Positions 1 through 8,747 of a stretch of DNA of 64,000 nt are shown piece by piece. The position numbers and the translations under genes are program-made. This DNA comes from Caballeronia arationis (lineage in GTDB: Bacteria; Pseudomonadota; Gammaproteobacteria; Burkholderiales; Burkholderiaceae). Below the pieces are notes generated by a model, which saw only the letters and a program-made list of their open reading frames with translations, did not search any database and was not told where the DNA came from. The first letter of the stretch is position 1, and each line of letters opens with the position of its first letter. The stretch is taken from the NCBI RefSeq assembly GCF_001544975.2, contig NZ_FCOG02000018.1, positions 69,094 to 133,093 on the forward strand, written 5' to 3'.

Positions 1-120
1 CACGTCGTGCGGCGCGTCGTGGCGCATGCGCGGTGCGCCGTCACTGTCGTGCCGGAGCCCGGACGCGCCTTGCCTGTGACTTGCGGCCACGCGATCGCGT
101 AATTGCGCGGCAACGTCCGC
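1..120. other. No supported gene at left edge
   Basis: This stretch lies downstream of the phospholipase D-like gene. Open frames cross it on both strands, but they are reading-frame shadows in GC-rich DNA with Arg-rich, low-complexity translations. I see no recognisable protein, RNA or clear terminator. Confidence 0.4.
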
Positions 121-1674
121 TCACAGTTGCGATTCGATCGGCAAAAGCCCGAGGAACCAGATCCCCGTGCGCCGCATCGCCGACACGTCCGGCTCCTTGT
201 CGAGTTCCGTCACCGTGCCGTCGGCCGCAGTATCGATCCAGACGATGTGGCTGCCGCCCTGCGGATCGCTGCGTAACTCGAGCCGCCACGCGGCGCGGTC
301 GAGGTTCTTGCCGATGCCGTCGACCACTTCTCCCGCCGCCTGCCCGCTCTCGCAATACACGCCGATCTCCGTGTTCAGTTCGACCGAGCGCGGATCGAGG
401 TTCATCGAACCGATGAAGATACCCGTGCGGTCGAACACGTAGGTCTTCGCGTGCAGCGAAGCCTTCGACGATCCGAAGGTCGATTTCTTGTCCGTCGACT
501 GGCCGCCCGCGACCGGCTTGAGTTCGTAGAGACGCACACCCGCTTGGAGCAGGTCCTTTCGATAGCGCTGATAGCCCGCGTGCACGGCTGAGACGTCGGT
601 GGCCGCGAGTGAATTGGTCAGCACCGTGACGCGCACGCCGCGCGCGGTCATGCCTGCGAGCCACGCGACGCCTTCCTTTTGCGGCACGAAGTACGGCGAG
701 ACGACGAGCATCTCCTGCTCCGGCTGGAGTTTCAGGGCCTTCAACTGCGACATCAGATGCCCTTGCGCATCGGTGGGCGCGCGGGTGATCTTCGATGGAT
801 CGTCGTAAAGGAGCGTGGCCTTGCCCCAGGAGAATTCGGCGTCGCGGGTGCGCAGCGCGTCGGTCAGGCGCTCCTTGGCCTGGATGAAGTACGCCGTGTT
901 GCGCTCGGTCGCCATGTACGCGTCGAGCTTCGCGCGGTACTCCGCGAGCTCGCCCGGGTCCGCCTGGCGGCCCATCAGGCGGTCGATCGGATAGGCGGCC
1001 TCCGAGTTCCAGTATTCGTCGAACGCGACCGATACCTCGCGCACCACCGGACCGTGCACGAGCACATCGAGATCGCCGAATGCGACCGTCGTCGAGGCGC
1101 CGAAGTATTCGTCGCCGATGTTGCGCCCGCCGAGAATCGCGCCCTGGTTGTCGGCGATCAGCGCCTTGTTGTGCATGCGCCGGTTCACGCGAAAGAATTC
1201 GAGCGCGGAGCCGAGCTTCTTGAAACTGCGGCTCGCGACCGGGTTGAAGAGCCGGACCTCGACGTTCGGATGCGAGGCAAGCGCGAGCAGCACGCGATCG
1301 TTCGCGTTCGTGCCGAGGTCGTCGAGCAGGAGGCGCACGCGCACGCCCCGGTCCGCCGCGCGCAGCATCGCGGCCGCCAGCGTGCGGCCGGTGGCGTCGT
1401 CGTGCCAGATGTAGTACTGCATGTCGAGCGTGCGGTCCGCGGTCTCGGTCAGGATGATGCGGGCGACGAGCGCGTCGATCGCGTTGGGCAGCAGGTGGAA
1501 TGCGGTTTCGCCCGGATGCTTCTGCTCGCCCGGGGCGAAGGCGGCGCCGAGCCGCGTATCGGCGGTGTCCTGCAGTGCATGTGTCGCGTTGCGGCCGGCC
1601 TGCGGCGGAAGGCTCGCGCATGCGTTCATAAGCAGTACGAGCAAGGCCGCCAACAGTCGACGAAGCTGGATCAT
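121..1674 (-). CDS. Phospholipase D/cardiolipin synthase-like lipoprotein
   Basis: A 517-residue member of the phospholipase D superfamily, probably a phosphatidyltransferase or phosphodiesterase acting on phospholipid at the cell envelope. Two HKD catalytic motifs are visible: H168-K170-D175 (in HNKALIAD) and H408-K410-D415 (in HAKTYVFD). Each is followed by the usual G(G/S)xN segment, as two-domain PLD enzymes need to form one active site. The N-terminus is a short hydrophobic stretch ending in a lipobox-like MNAC (Cys19), so a lipid-anchored periplasmic protein is likely. The ATG at 1674 has a GGGAG ribosome site about seven bases upstream. It seems to be transcribed alone. By its lipobox and layout it resembles the PLD-family lipoproteins of Burkholderia rather than the membrane-spanning Cls proteins. 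The exact substrate is not visible from sequence. Confidence 0.88.
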   Translation of the reverse strand: MIQLRRLLAALLVLLMNACASLPPQAGRNATHALQDTADTRLGAAFAPGEQKHPGETAFHLLPNAIDALVARIILTETADRTLDMQYYIWHDDATGRTLAAAMLRAADRGVRVRLLLDDLGTNANDRVLLALASHPNVEVRLFNPVASRSFKKLGSALEFFRVNRRMHNKALIADNQGAILGGRNIGDEYFGASTTVAFGDLDVLVHGPVVREVSVAFDEYWNSEAAYPIDRLMGRQADPGELAEYRAKLDAYMATERNTAYFIQAKERLTDALRTRDAEFSWGKATLLYDDPSKITRAPTDAQGHLMSQLKALKLQPEQEMLVVSPYFVPQKEGVAWLAGMTARGVRVTVLTNSLAATDVSAVHAGYQRYRKDLLQAGVRLYELKPVAGGQSTDKKSTFGSSKASLHAKTYVFDRTGIFIGSMNLDPRSVELNTEIGVYCESGQAAGEVVDGIGKNLDRAAWRLELRSDPQGGSHIVWIDTAADGTVTELDKEPDVSAMRRTGIWFLGLLPIESQL

Positions 1675-1800
1675 GTGCGCTCCCCGAGTGACATGAAGAG
1701 GCGCTGCCGAGGGCAGCGCGCCGACGACGATCCTACATGGTTTGCCGCGAGCGCTGGTTTCCTGCTTCTTCGTTAGGCGACGCCTTCGGCGGTTCGCCGG

Positions 1801-2112
1801 CTAGTCGTCGGCGCCGGGGTTCTTCTCCGGCAGCGGCTGATCCGTGCCGGGCTCCACGGGCGTGGGAATCGCATCGCCGACCGGCTTCGACACCTCGCTC
1901 ACCGGCTCTGGCGTGTCCTCGACAGTGGGGGCGACATCGGCTTCATTCCCCGGGATATCGCTTTTTGCGGGTATCGGCTGATCGAGGCCCGGTTCGACCG
2001 GCGCCGGTATCGCATCGCCGACCGGCACCGAGATGTCCGTTGGCGGCGTGTCGTGTGCTTCGTCGCGTGCTTCGTCGGGCGCTGCGTTGTCATCCGAGGG
2101 TGAAGTCGTCAT
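1801..2112 (-). CDS. Small Pro/Asp-rich protein with internal duplication
   Basis: A 103-residue acidic, proline-rich protein of unknown function. Its sequence contains a tandem duplication: PVGDAIPAPVEPGLDQPIP and PVGDAIPTPVEPGTDQPLP, about 50 residues apart, joined by an acidic Pro/Glu linker. There is no signal peptide, membrane segment or known domain, and composition suggests it is largely disordered. Translation is supported by a textbook AGGAGG six bases before the ATG at 2112, which makes it a real gene despite its size. It lies between two unrelated genes on the same strand, separated by about 85-125 bases, so its context gives no function. Confidence 0.72.
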   Translation of the reverse strand: MTTSPSDDNAAPDEARDEAHDTPPTDISVPVGDAIPAPVEPGLDQPIPAKSDIPGNEADVAPTVEDTPEPVSEVSKPVGDAIPTPVEPGTDQPLPEKNPGADD

Positions 2113-2198
2113 GACGGCCTCCTGCCGGCAGTGGTTGATCCACTATGCCGCAAGACGCGTTCCACGCGCGCTTGTCCGATCCGCTTGTCGTCGACAAA

Positions 2199-3317
2199 TC
2201 ACTGGTTTGCGCCGGACGCAAGCCGGTCGATCATGTTGCGGATCGCGCGCATCTGGACGCCCCGGTTGTCGGCGAAGTGGCTGTCGGTATAGCCCCACCA
2301 GTCCCAGCAGCCGTTGGGATTCAAACCGGGTATGGAGACCGCCTGCGGAAACAGCACGACGATACGGTTGGTCTCCGCCCAGCGCGCGTAGCCCGCGTGG
2401 CGCACGAACGTCTCGCCGTAGAAGAGACCGCCGCCCGGCGGCGAGTGCAGCGGCAGATAATCCTGCCCCTGCTCGCAGCCGTGCAGCGCGACGTGCAGGC
2501 GGCAGCGCGTCCCCGTCTTGCACGCGGCGGGCACGTAGAGCCAGCCCGAGGAATCCATGCCCGTTGTCCACGCGAAGCTCGCAGGGCGATCCGCCGGCAG
2601 ATAGCGGGTCTGGTCGAAGCGGACAAAGTGCGCCTGCGTCGCTTGCGTCGTGGCGGGCGCTTCGAGCGGCGCCGGACTGTAGATCCAGCCGAGCATCTCC
2701 TTCGCGGCGTCGAACTGGCATTTCCCGATGAACGGCGACTCGGACTTCGAGCACCCCACACCGTAATTCGTAGTCGGCATCGTGTGGCCGGTCTTCTCGC
2801 GATCGATCTCCGTGCGGTTTTGCTCCGGCACGCCGAGCGCCGCGTAGTAGCCAGCCAGCTGCTTGACGACGGGTCGAGGCACGGTCGTGTCGCTCGCGCC
2901 GGAAATCGTGATGACGCGCTGGGCGCCGATGTTCGCCGCATCGTCGATCAGGTGGCTCGCTGCGAACGCTTTCGTCTTCGAGACGAGCGCGGGAACGTCG
3001 GCGCTCGTCGGCGTGACCGCGCAGAGGCTGGTCGGCTGGATCGTGCACGAGCATCGGGTCATCGCGATCGCGACGCTGTCCTGCGCACAGTAGTAGGGAC
3101 CGCCAGCCACGACGCCGACGCCCTTCACGATCGACGAATACGCGACGCCGAGTTGCACCGCCATGAAGCCGCCCGACGAGAGACCGGAGACGGAAGTCTG
3201 GCTCACGTCGATACCGAGTGCAGGCAGCGGCGGATAGGTCTGCGCGCAGGCGCCACCCGCCCAGAGCGCCGACATCGTCGACATCGCAAACGCGCAGATA
3301 CACGGAATGGCTCTCAT
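2199..3317 (-). CDS. Secreted PHB-depolymerase-like esterase
   Basis: A 372-residue alpha/beta hydrolase related to extracellular poly(3-hydroxybutyrate) depolymerases. The likely start is the ATG at 3317, preceded by a GAGGCG site; a frame-open start at 3353 lacks one. The first 25 residues form a Sec signal peptide ending ACAQ. The nucleophile elbow GLSSG is at 45-49 (Ser47). Further on come HGCEQG, typical of the family's oxyanion region, and the C-terminal WDWWGYTDSHFADNRG segment. Several Cys residues probably form disulfides in the exported protein. The enzyme would hydrolyse short-chain polyester or a related ester outside the cytoplasm. No separate substrate-binding domain is seen, so activity on native polymer granules versus soluble oligomers is open. 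It is monocistronic. Confidence 0.8.
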   Translation of the reverse strand: MRAIPCICAFAMSTMSALWAGGACAQTYPPLPALGIDVSQTSVSGLSSGGFMAVQLGVAYSSIVKGVGVVAGGPYYCAQDSVAIAMTRCSCTIQPTSLCAVTPTSADVPALVSKTKAFAASHLIDDAANIGAQRVITISGASDTTVPRPVVKQLAGYYAALGVPEQNRTEIDREKTGHTMPTTNYGVGCSKSESPFIGKCQFDAAKEMLGWIYSPAPLEAPATTQATQAHFVRFDQTRYLPADRPASFAWTTGMDSSGWLYVPAACKTGTRCRLHVALHGCEQGQDYLPLHSPPGGGLFYGETFVRHAGYARWAETNRIVVLFPQAVSIPGLNPNGCWDWWGYTDSHFADNRGVQMRAIRNMIDRLASGANQ

Positions 3318-3531
3318 CGGTTCGCCTCGCGCGGTTCGATGTGGCTCGTGCAAAAAGGGAAGCGATCGTCGCGCAGGGAAACGCCGGGGATTTCAGCGCA
3401 AGGGAGCCAGGCGATCGCAATTCGACTGCGCGCGCTGCTTTCAAGGGCGCGCGCGGCTGATCGAGATAATCTTAGGAGGAAAAAGCGGCGTGATCGGTTT
3501 TGTGTCGTTCCGATGCCGGAGATTGGCCGAT

Positions 3532-5103
3532 TTACCGGGCCAGCGCGCCCTGCCCGAACGCCGGTCCTTCGGCGGCCAGCGCCTCGGCGCAGCGGCTCGA
3601 GAGCGCCACGACATTCCGGCCCATCGCCTTTGCGCGATACAGCGCGCGGTCCGCGTCCTGGATCATGTCGGACACGTCCATGCCGGATTCCGGGTCCCAG
3701 CTCGCGCTGCCGATGCTGGCCGTCACGCAGCCGAACTCGCTGCCGGCGTGGCGAAGCGACAGGTTGCAGATGGCCGCACGAATCTTTTCCGCGATGAACG
3801 ACGCGCCCGCCGCAGGCGTGTTCGGCAGCACGACAACGAATTCCTCGCCGCCATAGCGCGCCGCCGTGTCGCCGGGACGCCGGATGCTGTCGCCGATGCA
3901 CTTCGCGACCGCTGCGAGCGCTTCGTCGCCGGCCTGATGGCCGTAGGTGTCGTTGTAGGCCTTGAAGCGGTCGATATCGACGAAAAGCAGCGAAAACACG
4001 CTGCGCGCGCGCCGTGCGCGGCGCCATTCGAGATCGAGGATTTCGCCGAACGTGCGACGGTTGTTGAGGCCGGTGAGACCGTCGGTTCGCGCGAGCAGCT
4101 GCAATTCCGATTCCGCGCGCATGCGCCGCCGCAACTGGCTGCCGAGCACCGCCGAGAGCGCGACGAACGCCACGCCGAGCGCCGCCATCAGCGAGCCGAT
4201 CGTGAGCGCGCGGCGCCGCCACGCTGCATAGATGTCCTGCTCGGCGACCGCCACCATCACGATGAACGGCAGGTGCGGCAGCGTCTTGAACGTATAGAGG
4301 CGCCGGACGTTATCGATGGAAGCCGTATCCGCGAAGTCGCCTTCCTTGTCGGCGACGAAGCGGCGGAACGTGCTGGCCGTGCTGATGTCGCGCCCGATGA
4401 TGCGCTCGTCGAAGGGCTGGCGCATGACCATCAGGCCGTTGCTTCCGATCACGGATGCCGATCCGCGCGCGCCGAGCGACAGCCCGGCAAAGAGATTGCG
4501 GAAATAGTCGAGGCTGACGGCGATCATCGCGATGCCCGCGAACGCCCCGTCCGGGCGCGAGATGCGGCGGCTCAGCACGATACTCGGCGTCGGGCCGAGC
4601 ATGACGAAGCGGACCGGATCGCTGATGAAAAGGCCGGCATCGCGCTTGTCGCGCTGCGCAGTGAAGAACGCGGCGCTGCCGAAGTTGGCCTTGCGCGGCA
4701 CTTCGCTCGTGGAATCGATGACGACATTGCCCGACGCGTCGAGCACCAGCAGCGCTTCGAGAAATTTGGCGGTGGCCGCGCGGTCGAACAGGACGTCCCG
4801 GCGCAAATGCGCGGGCAGCGCGCCGACGGCGGGCTGCCTGAGTCCTTCGATGACCGCCTGTAGCGAGAGATCGTAAAGCTCGAAATTGCGGACGATGTCG
4901 CGCTCGGCAATCAGCGCGACATTACGCGACGTTTCGCGCGTGCGCTCGAGCGCGTCCTGGCGGCTCTGATAAAGCACGAGCGCGCAAAGGCCGACCATCA
5001 CGAGTGCAAGCAACGCAGCGCCATACACGATGCCGTGCAGCGCAATGGATTCCTTGCATTTGAATCGTTCTCGCAGACGAATAAACCATTCGTTCGTTTT
5101 CAT
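3532..5103 (-). CDS. Membrane diguanylate cyclase (Cache-like sensor + GGDEF)
   Basis: A 523-residue enzyme predicted to make cyclic di-GMP from two GTP at the inner membrane. A transmembrane segment at about 23-47 and another at about 298-323 bracket a roughly 240-residue periplasmic region that looks like a double-Cache sensor. The GGDEF domain follows. It has DGLTGLNNRR at 341-350, the metal-site stretch FVDIDRFK, the active-site GGEEF at 418-422 and an intact RxxD inhibitory site (RPGD, 409-412), so the enzyme should be active and feedback-inhibited by c-di-GMP. No EAL domain is attached. The gene is monocistronic. The ATG at 5103 has no strong Shine-Dalgarno, so translation may be modest. 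The ligand sensed by the periplasmic domain cannot be told. Confidence 0.9.
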   Translation of the reverse strand: MKTNEWFIRLRERFKCKESIALHGIVYGAALLALVMVGLCALVLYQSRQDALERTRETSRNVALIAERDIVRNFELYDLSLQAVIEGLRQPAVGALPAHLRRDVLFDRAATAKFLEALLVLDASGNVVIDSTSEVPRKANFGSAAFFTAQRDKRDAGLFISDPVRFVMLGPTPSIVLSRRISRPDGAFAGIAMIAVSLDYFRNLFAGLSLGARGSASVIGSNGLMVMRQPFDERIIGRDISTASTFRRFVADKEGDFADTASIDNVRRLYTFKTLPHLPFIVMVAVAEQDIYAAWRRRALTIGSLMAALGVAFVALSAVLGSQLRRRMRAESELQLLARTDGLTGLNNRRTFGEILDLEWRRARRARSVFSLLFVDIDRFKAYNDTYGHQAGDEALAAVAKCIGDSIRRPGDTAARYGGEEFVVVLPNTPAAGASFIAEKIRAAICNLSLRHAGSEFGCVTASIGSASWDPESGMDVSDMIQDADRALYRAKAMGRNVVALSSRCAEALAAEGPAFGQGALAR

Positions 5104-5491
5104 TGATCTGAACTTTGAAACGTTTGCCAGGAAATTCTATTTATAAAAGCGCTTCAGTGCCATTGAAAAAAATCTGTTGAAACGTTTTCGTTGGATAAAT
5201 ACCCACATCAGGAAAACTCCATCATCCTTTCGCAATACGAATGCAAGGCCGCGTTAATATCGCTTGAAGCCCAAGCCTGGCGCGGCTTGACGGCAAAAAT
5301 CGCGGGGGCGGATTCAAGGGTTGACCCGCGTTGAGCGGGGCTTTTCCATCCTTTATGCAGCACGAACATTCGTAAGCTGCGAGTTGCGTCAAATAAACAT
5401 CGCGTAAATCGCACGGCCGCTCGGCGTTTTTCCCGTGCGCACAAAAACAGGACAAAGCGGATCAGGTTTTCGGAATACGAAAAAAATAGCG
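5104..5491. other. Divergent intergenic region upstream of diguanylate cyclase and ChrA-like gene
   Basis: This is a less GC-rich, non-coding stretch of 388 bases that should hold promoters for both flanking genes. The only structure I see is a short hairpin, CCCGC-GTTGA-GCGGG at 5325-5339, followed by GCTTTT on the plus strand. That looks like a weak intrinsic terminator with no annotated gene before it. A small RNA ending there is possible but unsupported. Confidence 0.3.
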
Positions 5492-6682
5492 ATGACAAGT
5501 GCGGACATCAATCTCGCGGGCGAGCGTGAATCGCTGTGGCGCCTGTTCTGGACGGTATGCGGTTTATCGTCGGTATCGTGGGGAGGGCTCGCGTTAATGG
5601 CGCAACTCGAGCGCCATTATGTGGAGCGCAGGCAATGCCTTTCGCCATTGGCATTCGCGGACCTTACGGCGCTCGCGTGGATGGTGCCCGGACCGGTGGG
5701 ATGCAACGTCGCCGTGCAACTCGGACACGTATTGCGCGGCCGCGCGGGCGCGTGGGCCGCCGGCATCGCGAGCGTGCTGCCGTTTTTCCTGCTGATGACG
5801 CTTTTCGCGATCTTCTATCGCACGCCGCTGATCCGCTCGCTCACCTCGCCGACCCTCGTGAATCACTTCAGCGTCGTGCTGGCCGTGCTGATCGGGGTGA
5901 CCTGGTACAAGCAGACGCGCACGATCCTGCGCGGCAAGGTGGAGTGGGCGGCATCGCTCTTCGCCTGCGCGACGCTCGTGCTCGCGCATGGTCCGGGGGC
6001 CTACGTGCTGGTGCTCGCGAGCACTTTCGCCGCGGGATGGATGCTCGAAGCGGAGCGCGAAACCGTCTCGGACGTGCTGCGCACGCGCAGCGACTGGCGG
6101 CTGCCGGTGATCCTCGTCGCGCTGCTGCTGGTTTTTGCGCTGCCGCTGCCGACGCCGTGGCAGTTCACCCTGTTGTGGCCACGGCTCGCGGGCGCGGGGC
6201 TGACACTGTTCGGCGGCGGCTTTTCGGCGTTGCCGGTGCTGAAGGCGTTGTTCGTCACGCCGGGCACGGGTGTCTCCGACAAGGATTTCACTCTCGCTTT
6301 TGCACTTTCGCCAATCTCGCCGGGGCCGCTTCTGAACGTGATTCCGTTCTTCGGCTATCTGATCGATGGCTGGCTGGGCGCGCTCGTCGCGACGGTCGCG
6401 TTGTTCGTGCCGTCGGGATGCCTCGTCATCTTCGCCCAGCGGCATCTGGCGGCGCTCAAGAGCTATCCGCGCTTTGAGAACGGAATGCGGCTGCTGCGCG
6501 CTGCGACCACCGCATTTCTGGCGATCGCCGTGCTGAAGATTTTGCTGCACATCCCGCCGCAGCCCGCCTATCTCGTGACTGCGGCCTTCGGATGCATGTG
6601 CCTCGCGAAGCTGAAGCTGCCGGTGTACACCGTCTACGCGACCGTCGGTGGCGCATTCGGCCTCTGGCTGCTATGCCATTAG
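5492..6682 (+). CDS. Chromate transporter (CHR family)
   Basis: A 396-residue polytopic membrane protein of the chromate ion transporter family. The N-terminal half has the family signature: a WGGLALMAQLE-type segment, then the PGPVGCNVAVQLG stretch in the first CHR domain. A second, degenerate copy (GGGFSALPVL followed by SPISPGPLLN) lies in the C-terminal half, as in two-domain long-chain ChrA proteins. About ten hydrophobic segments are predicted. The ATG at 5492 is preferred over an upstream in-frame GTG at 5435 because the family begins just before the LFWTVCGLSS region. The real role may be chromate or sulfate-like oxyanion efflux; no ChrB or other chromate genes are adjacent. Its TAG stop overlaps the stop codon of the convergent ProQ gene within the four bases TTAG. 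Confidence 0.82.
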   Translation: MTSADINLAGERESLWRLFWTVCGLSSVSWGGLALMAQLERHYVERRQCLSPLAFADLTALAWMVPGPVGCNVAVQLGHVLRGRAGAWAAGIASVLPFFLLMTLFAIFYRTPLIRSLTSPTLVNHFSVVLAVLIGVTWYKQTRTILRGKVEWAASLFACATLVLAHGPGAYVLVLASTFAAGWMLEAERETVSDVLRTRSDWRLPVILVALLLVFALPLPTPWQFTLLWPRLAGAGLTLFGGGFSALPVLKALFVTPGTGVSDKDFTLAFALSPISPGPLLNVIPFFGYLIDGWLGALVATVALFVPSGCLVIFAQRHLAALKSYPRFENGMRLLRAATTAFLAIAVLKILLHIPPQPAYLVTAAFGCMCLAKLKLPVYTVYATVGGAFGLWLLCH

Positions 6683-7437
6683 GAATGGCTCGCTGAGGCC
6701 TGCTCCGGTGCGACGGCCGGTTCGACAGCCTGCTCGACCGCCGGCGCGACGTCAGCCGGCGCCTCGCTGCCTGCCGGAGCTTGTTCCGGCGCCGCAGCCT
6801 GCTCGGATCTGCGTGCCGCCTTCGCGGCCCGGTTCGATTCCGAATTGCGGGCCCGCACGCCATCTTCCGCCGACACCTCGCCCACGGCCGCGCCGCCGAG
6901 ATCGACGCGCGGCGCGCCCTCGACGAGACACGACCAGTAACGACTGCCGCGACACCAGATCTTGATGGCGTCGCGCAACTCGGCTTCCGTCAGCGCGAGC
7001 TCTTCCGCCTGCGCCACCAGATCCTTGAAGATGCCGACCTTCAGCGGAACCTTCGGCGCCGGTTTCTTCGGGAACGCCTGCGGGAAGCGGTTCTGCAGCT
7101 TGCGGATCGTCAGGACGACGGGATCGGTCGGCTTCGTGTCGACGGGCTTTGCCTGCACCGGCGCCGGACGCGGCGACTTCGCGCGCTCGGGCCTGGCGTG
7201 CGCCGTCCTCGCCTGGCCAGGCTTCGGCTGCGCGGGCTTCGCTTGTCCGCCCTTCGCTTGTGCGCCCTTCGCTTGCGACGCCTGCGCATCGCGTCCGGCT
7301 TCGCCCGCTTGCGGACGATGCTGCCGGGAAGGCTTGCTGTTCGGTTTGGACGCCTCGGACGTCTTCGGCGGCGGCGTTTTCGCCCGTTTCGCCAGTTGCT
7401 CTTTCAGTGCCGCGAGTTGCTCGAAGCCCATGTTCAT
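6679..7437 (-). CDS. ProQ/FinO-domain RNA chaperone
   Basis: A 252-residue protein with a central ProQ/FinO RNA-binding domain (roughly residues 95-180) recognisable from IRKLQNRFPQAFP, KVGIFKDL and the CRGSRYW stretch. Such proteins bind structured small RNAs and 3' ends and stabilise or match them to targets. The domain is flanked by long low-complexity arms. The N-terminal arm carries repeated AKGAQAKGGQAKPAQPKPGQ-like Lys/Gln/Pro runs. The C-terminal arm is rich in Ala, Glu and Pro. Such basic disordered arms are common on betaproteobacterial ProQ proteins and probably add nonspecific RNA contacts. The gene ends convergently with the chromate transporter, the two stop codons sharing bases, so read-through would create antisense RNA. 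Confidence 0.88.
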   Translation of the reverse strand: MNMGFEQLAALKEQLAKRAKTPPPKTSEASKPNSKPSRQHRPQAGEAGRDAQASQAKGAQAKGGQAKPAQPKPGQARTAHARPERAKSPRPAPVQAKPVDTKPTDPVVLTIRKLQNRFPQAFPKKPAPKVPLKVGIFKDLVAQAEELALTEAELRDAIKIWCRGSRYWSCLVEGAPRVDLGGAAVGEVSAEDGVRARNSESNRAAKAARRSEQAAAPEQAPAGSEAPADVAPAVEQAVEPAVAPEQASASHS

Positions 7438-7604
7438 GCCTCAGGAAGTTTTCGATGCCGGTCGTGAAATGACGAGTGCCAATGGGCCGTTCGTCGCGTG
7501 ACCGCAGAACGCATGATACGCAACCGGTTCGGATCGTGCCGCGAATCAAGCGAATCGCGTGCGAACCGGCGCTGGCCCCCTGCCGGTCGGGGCGAGCGGC
7601 GGGC

Positions 7605-7633
7605 AAAAAAATGCCCGCTTAATTTGAGCGGGC
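7605..7633 (-). terminator. Intrinsic terminator after LysR gene
   Basis: On the minus strand a seven-base stem GCCCGCT/AGCGGGC with a seven-base loop is followed directly by ATTTTTTT. This is a clear Rho-independent terminator about 80 bases past the LysR stop codon. A third GCCCGC just beyond the T-run could pair alternatively. Confidence 0.8.
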
Positions 7634-7714
7634 GTAATCCATATCGGTTGAGACATGGAGGAGACAAGGTCAGTATAAACCCGATTCGCGTTAACCGCTA
7701 GTCCAGGATGGATT

Positions 7715-8605
7715 CTATTGCCTGATGAAATCGACAAAGGCGCGCAATGGCGCGGGCATGTACTGGCGGCTCGGGTAATACAGGAACGGCCCGGAAAAAC
7801 TGCACCACCAGTCTTCGAGCAGCGGTTCGAGCGCGCCGCTCTCGAACGCGGGCGCGAGCCACTCCTCGAACAGGAAAATGACGCCCAGACCCGCGATGGC
7901 CGCGCTCACCGCCATATCGGCTGCGGTCGTGGCCACCACGAGCGGTCCGCTCGGGTCCACGCGCACCATCTTGCCCTTGCGCTCGAATTCCCAGGGTGGC
8001 ATCGCGCCGCTCGCGAAGCGCTGGCGGATGCACGCGTGCCCGAGCAGATCGCGCGGATGGCGCGGCCGCGAGCGCTCCGCGAGATACGCGGGCGCGGCGG
8101 CGGTCGCGAAGCGCTGCCGCCTCGGACCGATCGGCACCGCGATCATGTCCTGTTCGAGGCGCTCCTCGTACCGCACGCCGGCGTCGCAACCGGCGGCGAG
8201 CACGTCGACGAAGGTATCGTCGACGGTGAGTTCGATCCGGATGTACGGATGCGCGTGCAAAAACGTCTCGATGATCGGCGACAGGAAGAGCCGCGCCGCG
8301 ACGGCCGGCACGTTCAGCCGCAGCGTGCCGCGCGGACTTTCGCGAAAGCCGTTGACGACGTCGAGCGCGGCCTCCACTTCGCCGAGCGCCGGCACGAGCC
8401 GCTCCAGCAATTGCGTGCCGGCCTCGGTGAGCGTGACGCTGCGCGTCGTGCGTTGGAGGAGGCGCACGCCGGCCTGCGGTTCGAGCCGGCGCACGGCGGC
8501 GCTCAACGCGGACGCCGAATAACCGCTCGTGCGCGCCGCCTCGCGAAACCCGCGGCTCTGCGCTACCGCCATGAACGCCGCCAGATTGCCCAGATCCAAC
8601 GCCAT
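7715..8605 (-). CDS. LysR-family transcriptional regulator, divergent from pdxI
   Basis: A 296-residue LysR-type regulator. The winged helix-turn-helix spans about residues 1-60 (LGNLAAFMAVAQSRGFREAA then SASALSAAVRRLE), followed by a linker helix and a two-lobed effector-binding domain. The ATG at 8605 is chosen because GGAGG lies seven bases upstream; an in-frame start at 8641 has no such site and adds an Arg-rich tail unlike the family. It is divergent from the aldo-keto reductase at 8748, with a 142-base shared promoter region, the classic layout for a LysR protein controlling its neighbour. The effector is unknown. Closest by organisation are regulators of oxidoreductase genes in Burkholderia. 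Confidence 0.88.
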   Translation of the reverse strand: MALDLGNLAAFMAVAQSRGFREAARTSGYSASALSAAVRRLEPQAGVRLLQRTTRSVTLTEAGTQLLERLVPALGEVEAALDVVNGFRESPRGTLRLNVPAVAARLFLSPIIETFLHAHPYIRIELTVDDTFVDVLAAGCDAGVRYEERLEQDMIAVPIGPRRQRFATAAAPAYLAERSRPRHPRDLLGHACIRQRFASGAMPPWEFERKGKMVRVDPSGPLVVATTAADMAVSAAIAGLGVIFLFEEWLAPAFESGALEPLLEDWWCSFSGPFLYYPSRQYMPAPLRAFVDFIRQ

Positions 8606-8747
8606 CGCCCGCCTCCGTCGCTCAGGTCTTGAGGCGCTCATTGTGCAGCTTTTCGCACGACCTGTATCGAATGATCCTGCTTATCGCACAATGCGGACGC
8701 GCCTATAGTTTCTCCACGGCGTTCTCCAACATCAACGGAGAAATCGC

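Noticed and set aside
5325..5345. Terminator-like hairpin suggesting a small RNA gene
   Set aside because: The stem is only five base pairs with four T residues, and no promoter or conserved RNA is visible; noted only in the intergenic entry.
7601..7633. Alternative hairpin GCGGGCA-A6-TGCCCGC as a separate element or riboswitch
   Set aside because: It is explained by the minus-strand terminator plus a chance third GCCCGC repeat; there is no downstream gene it would control on the plus strand.
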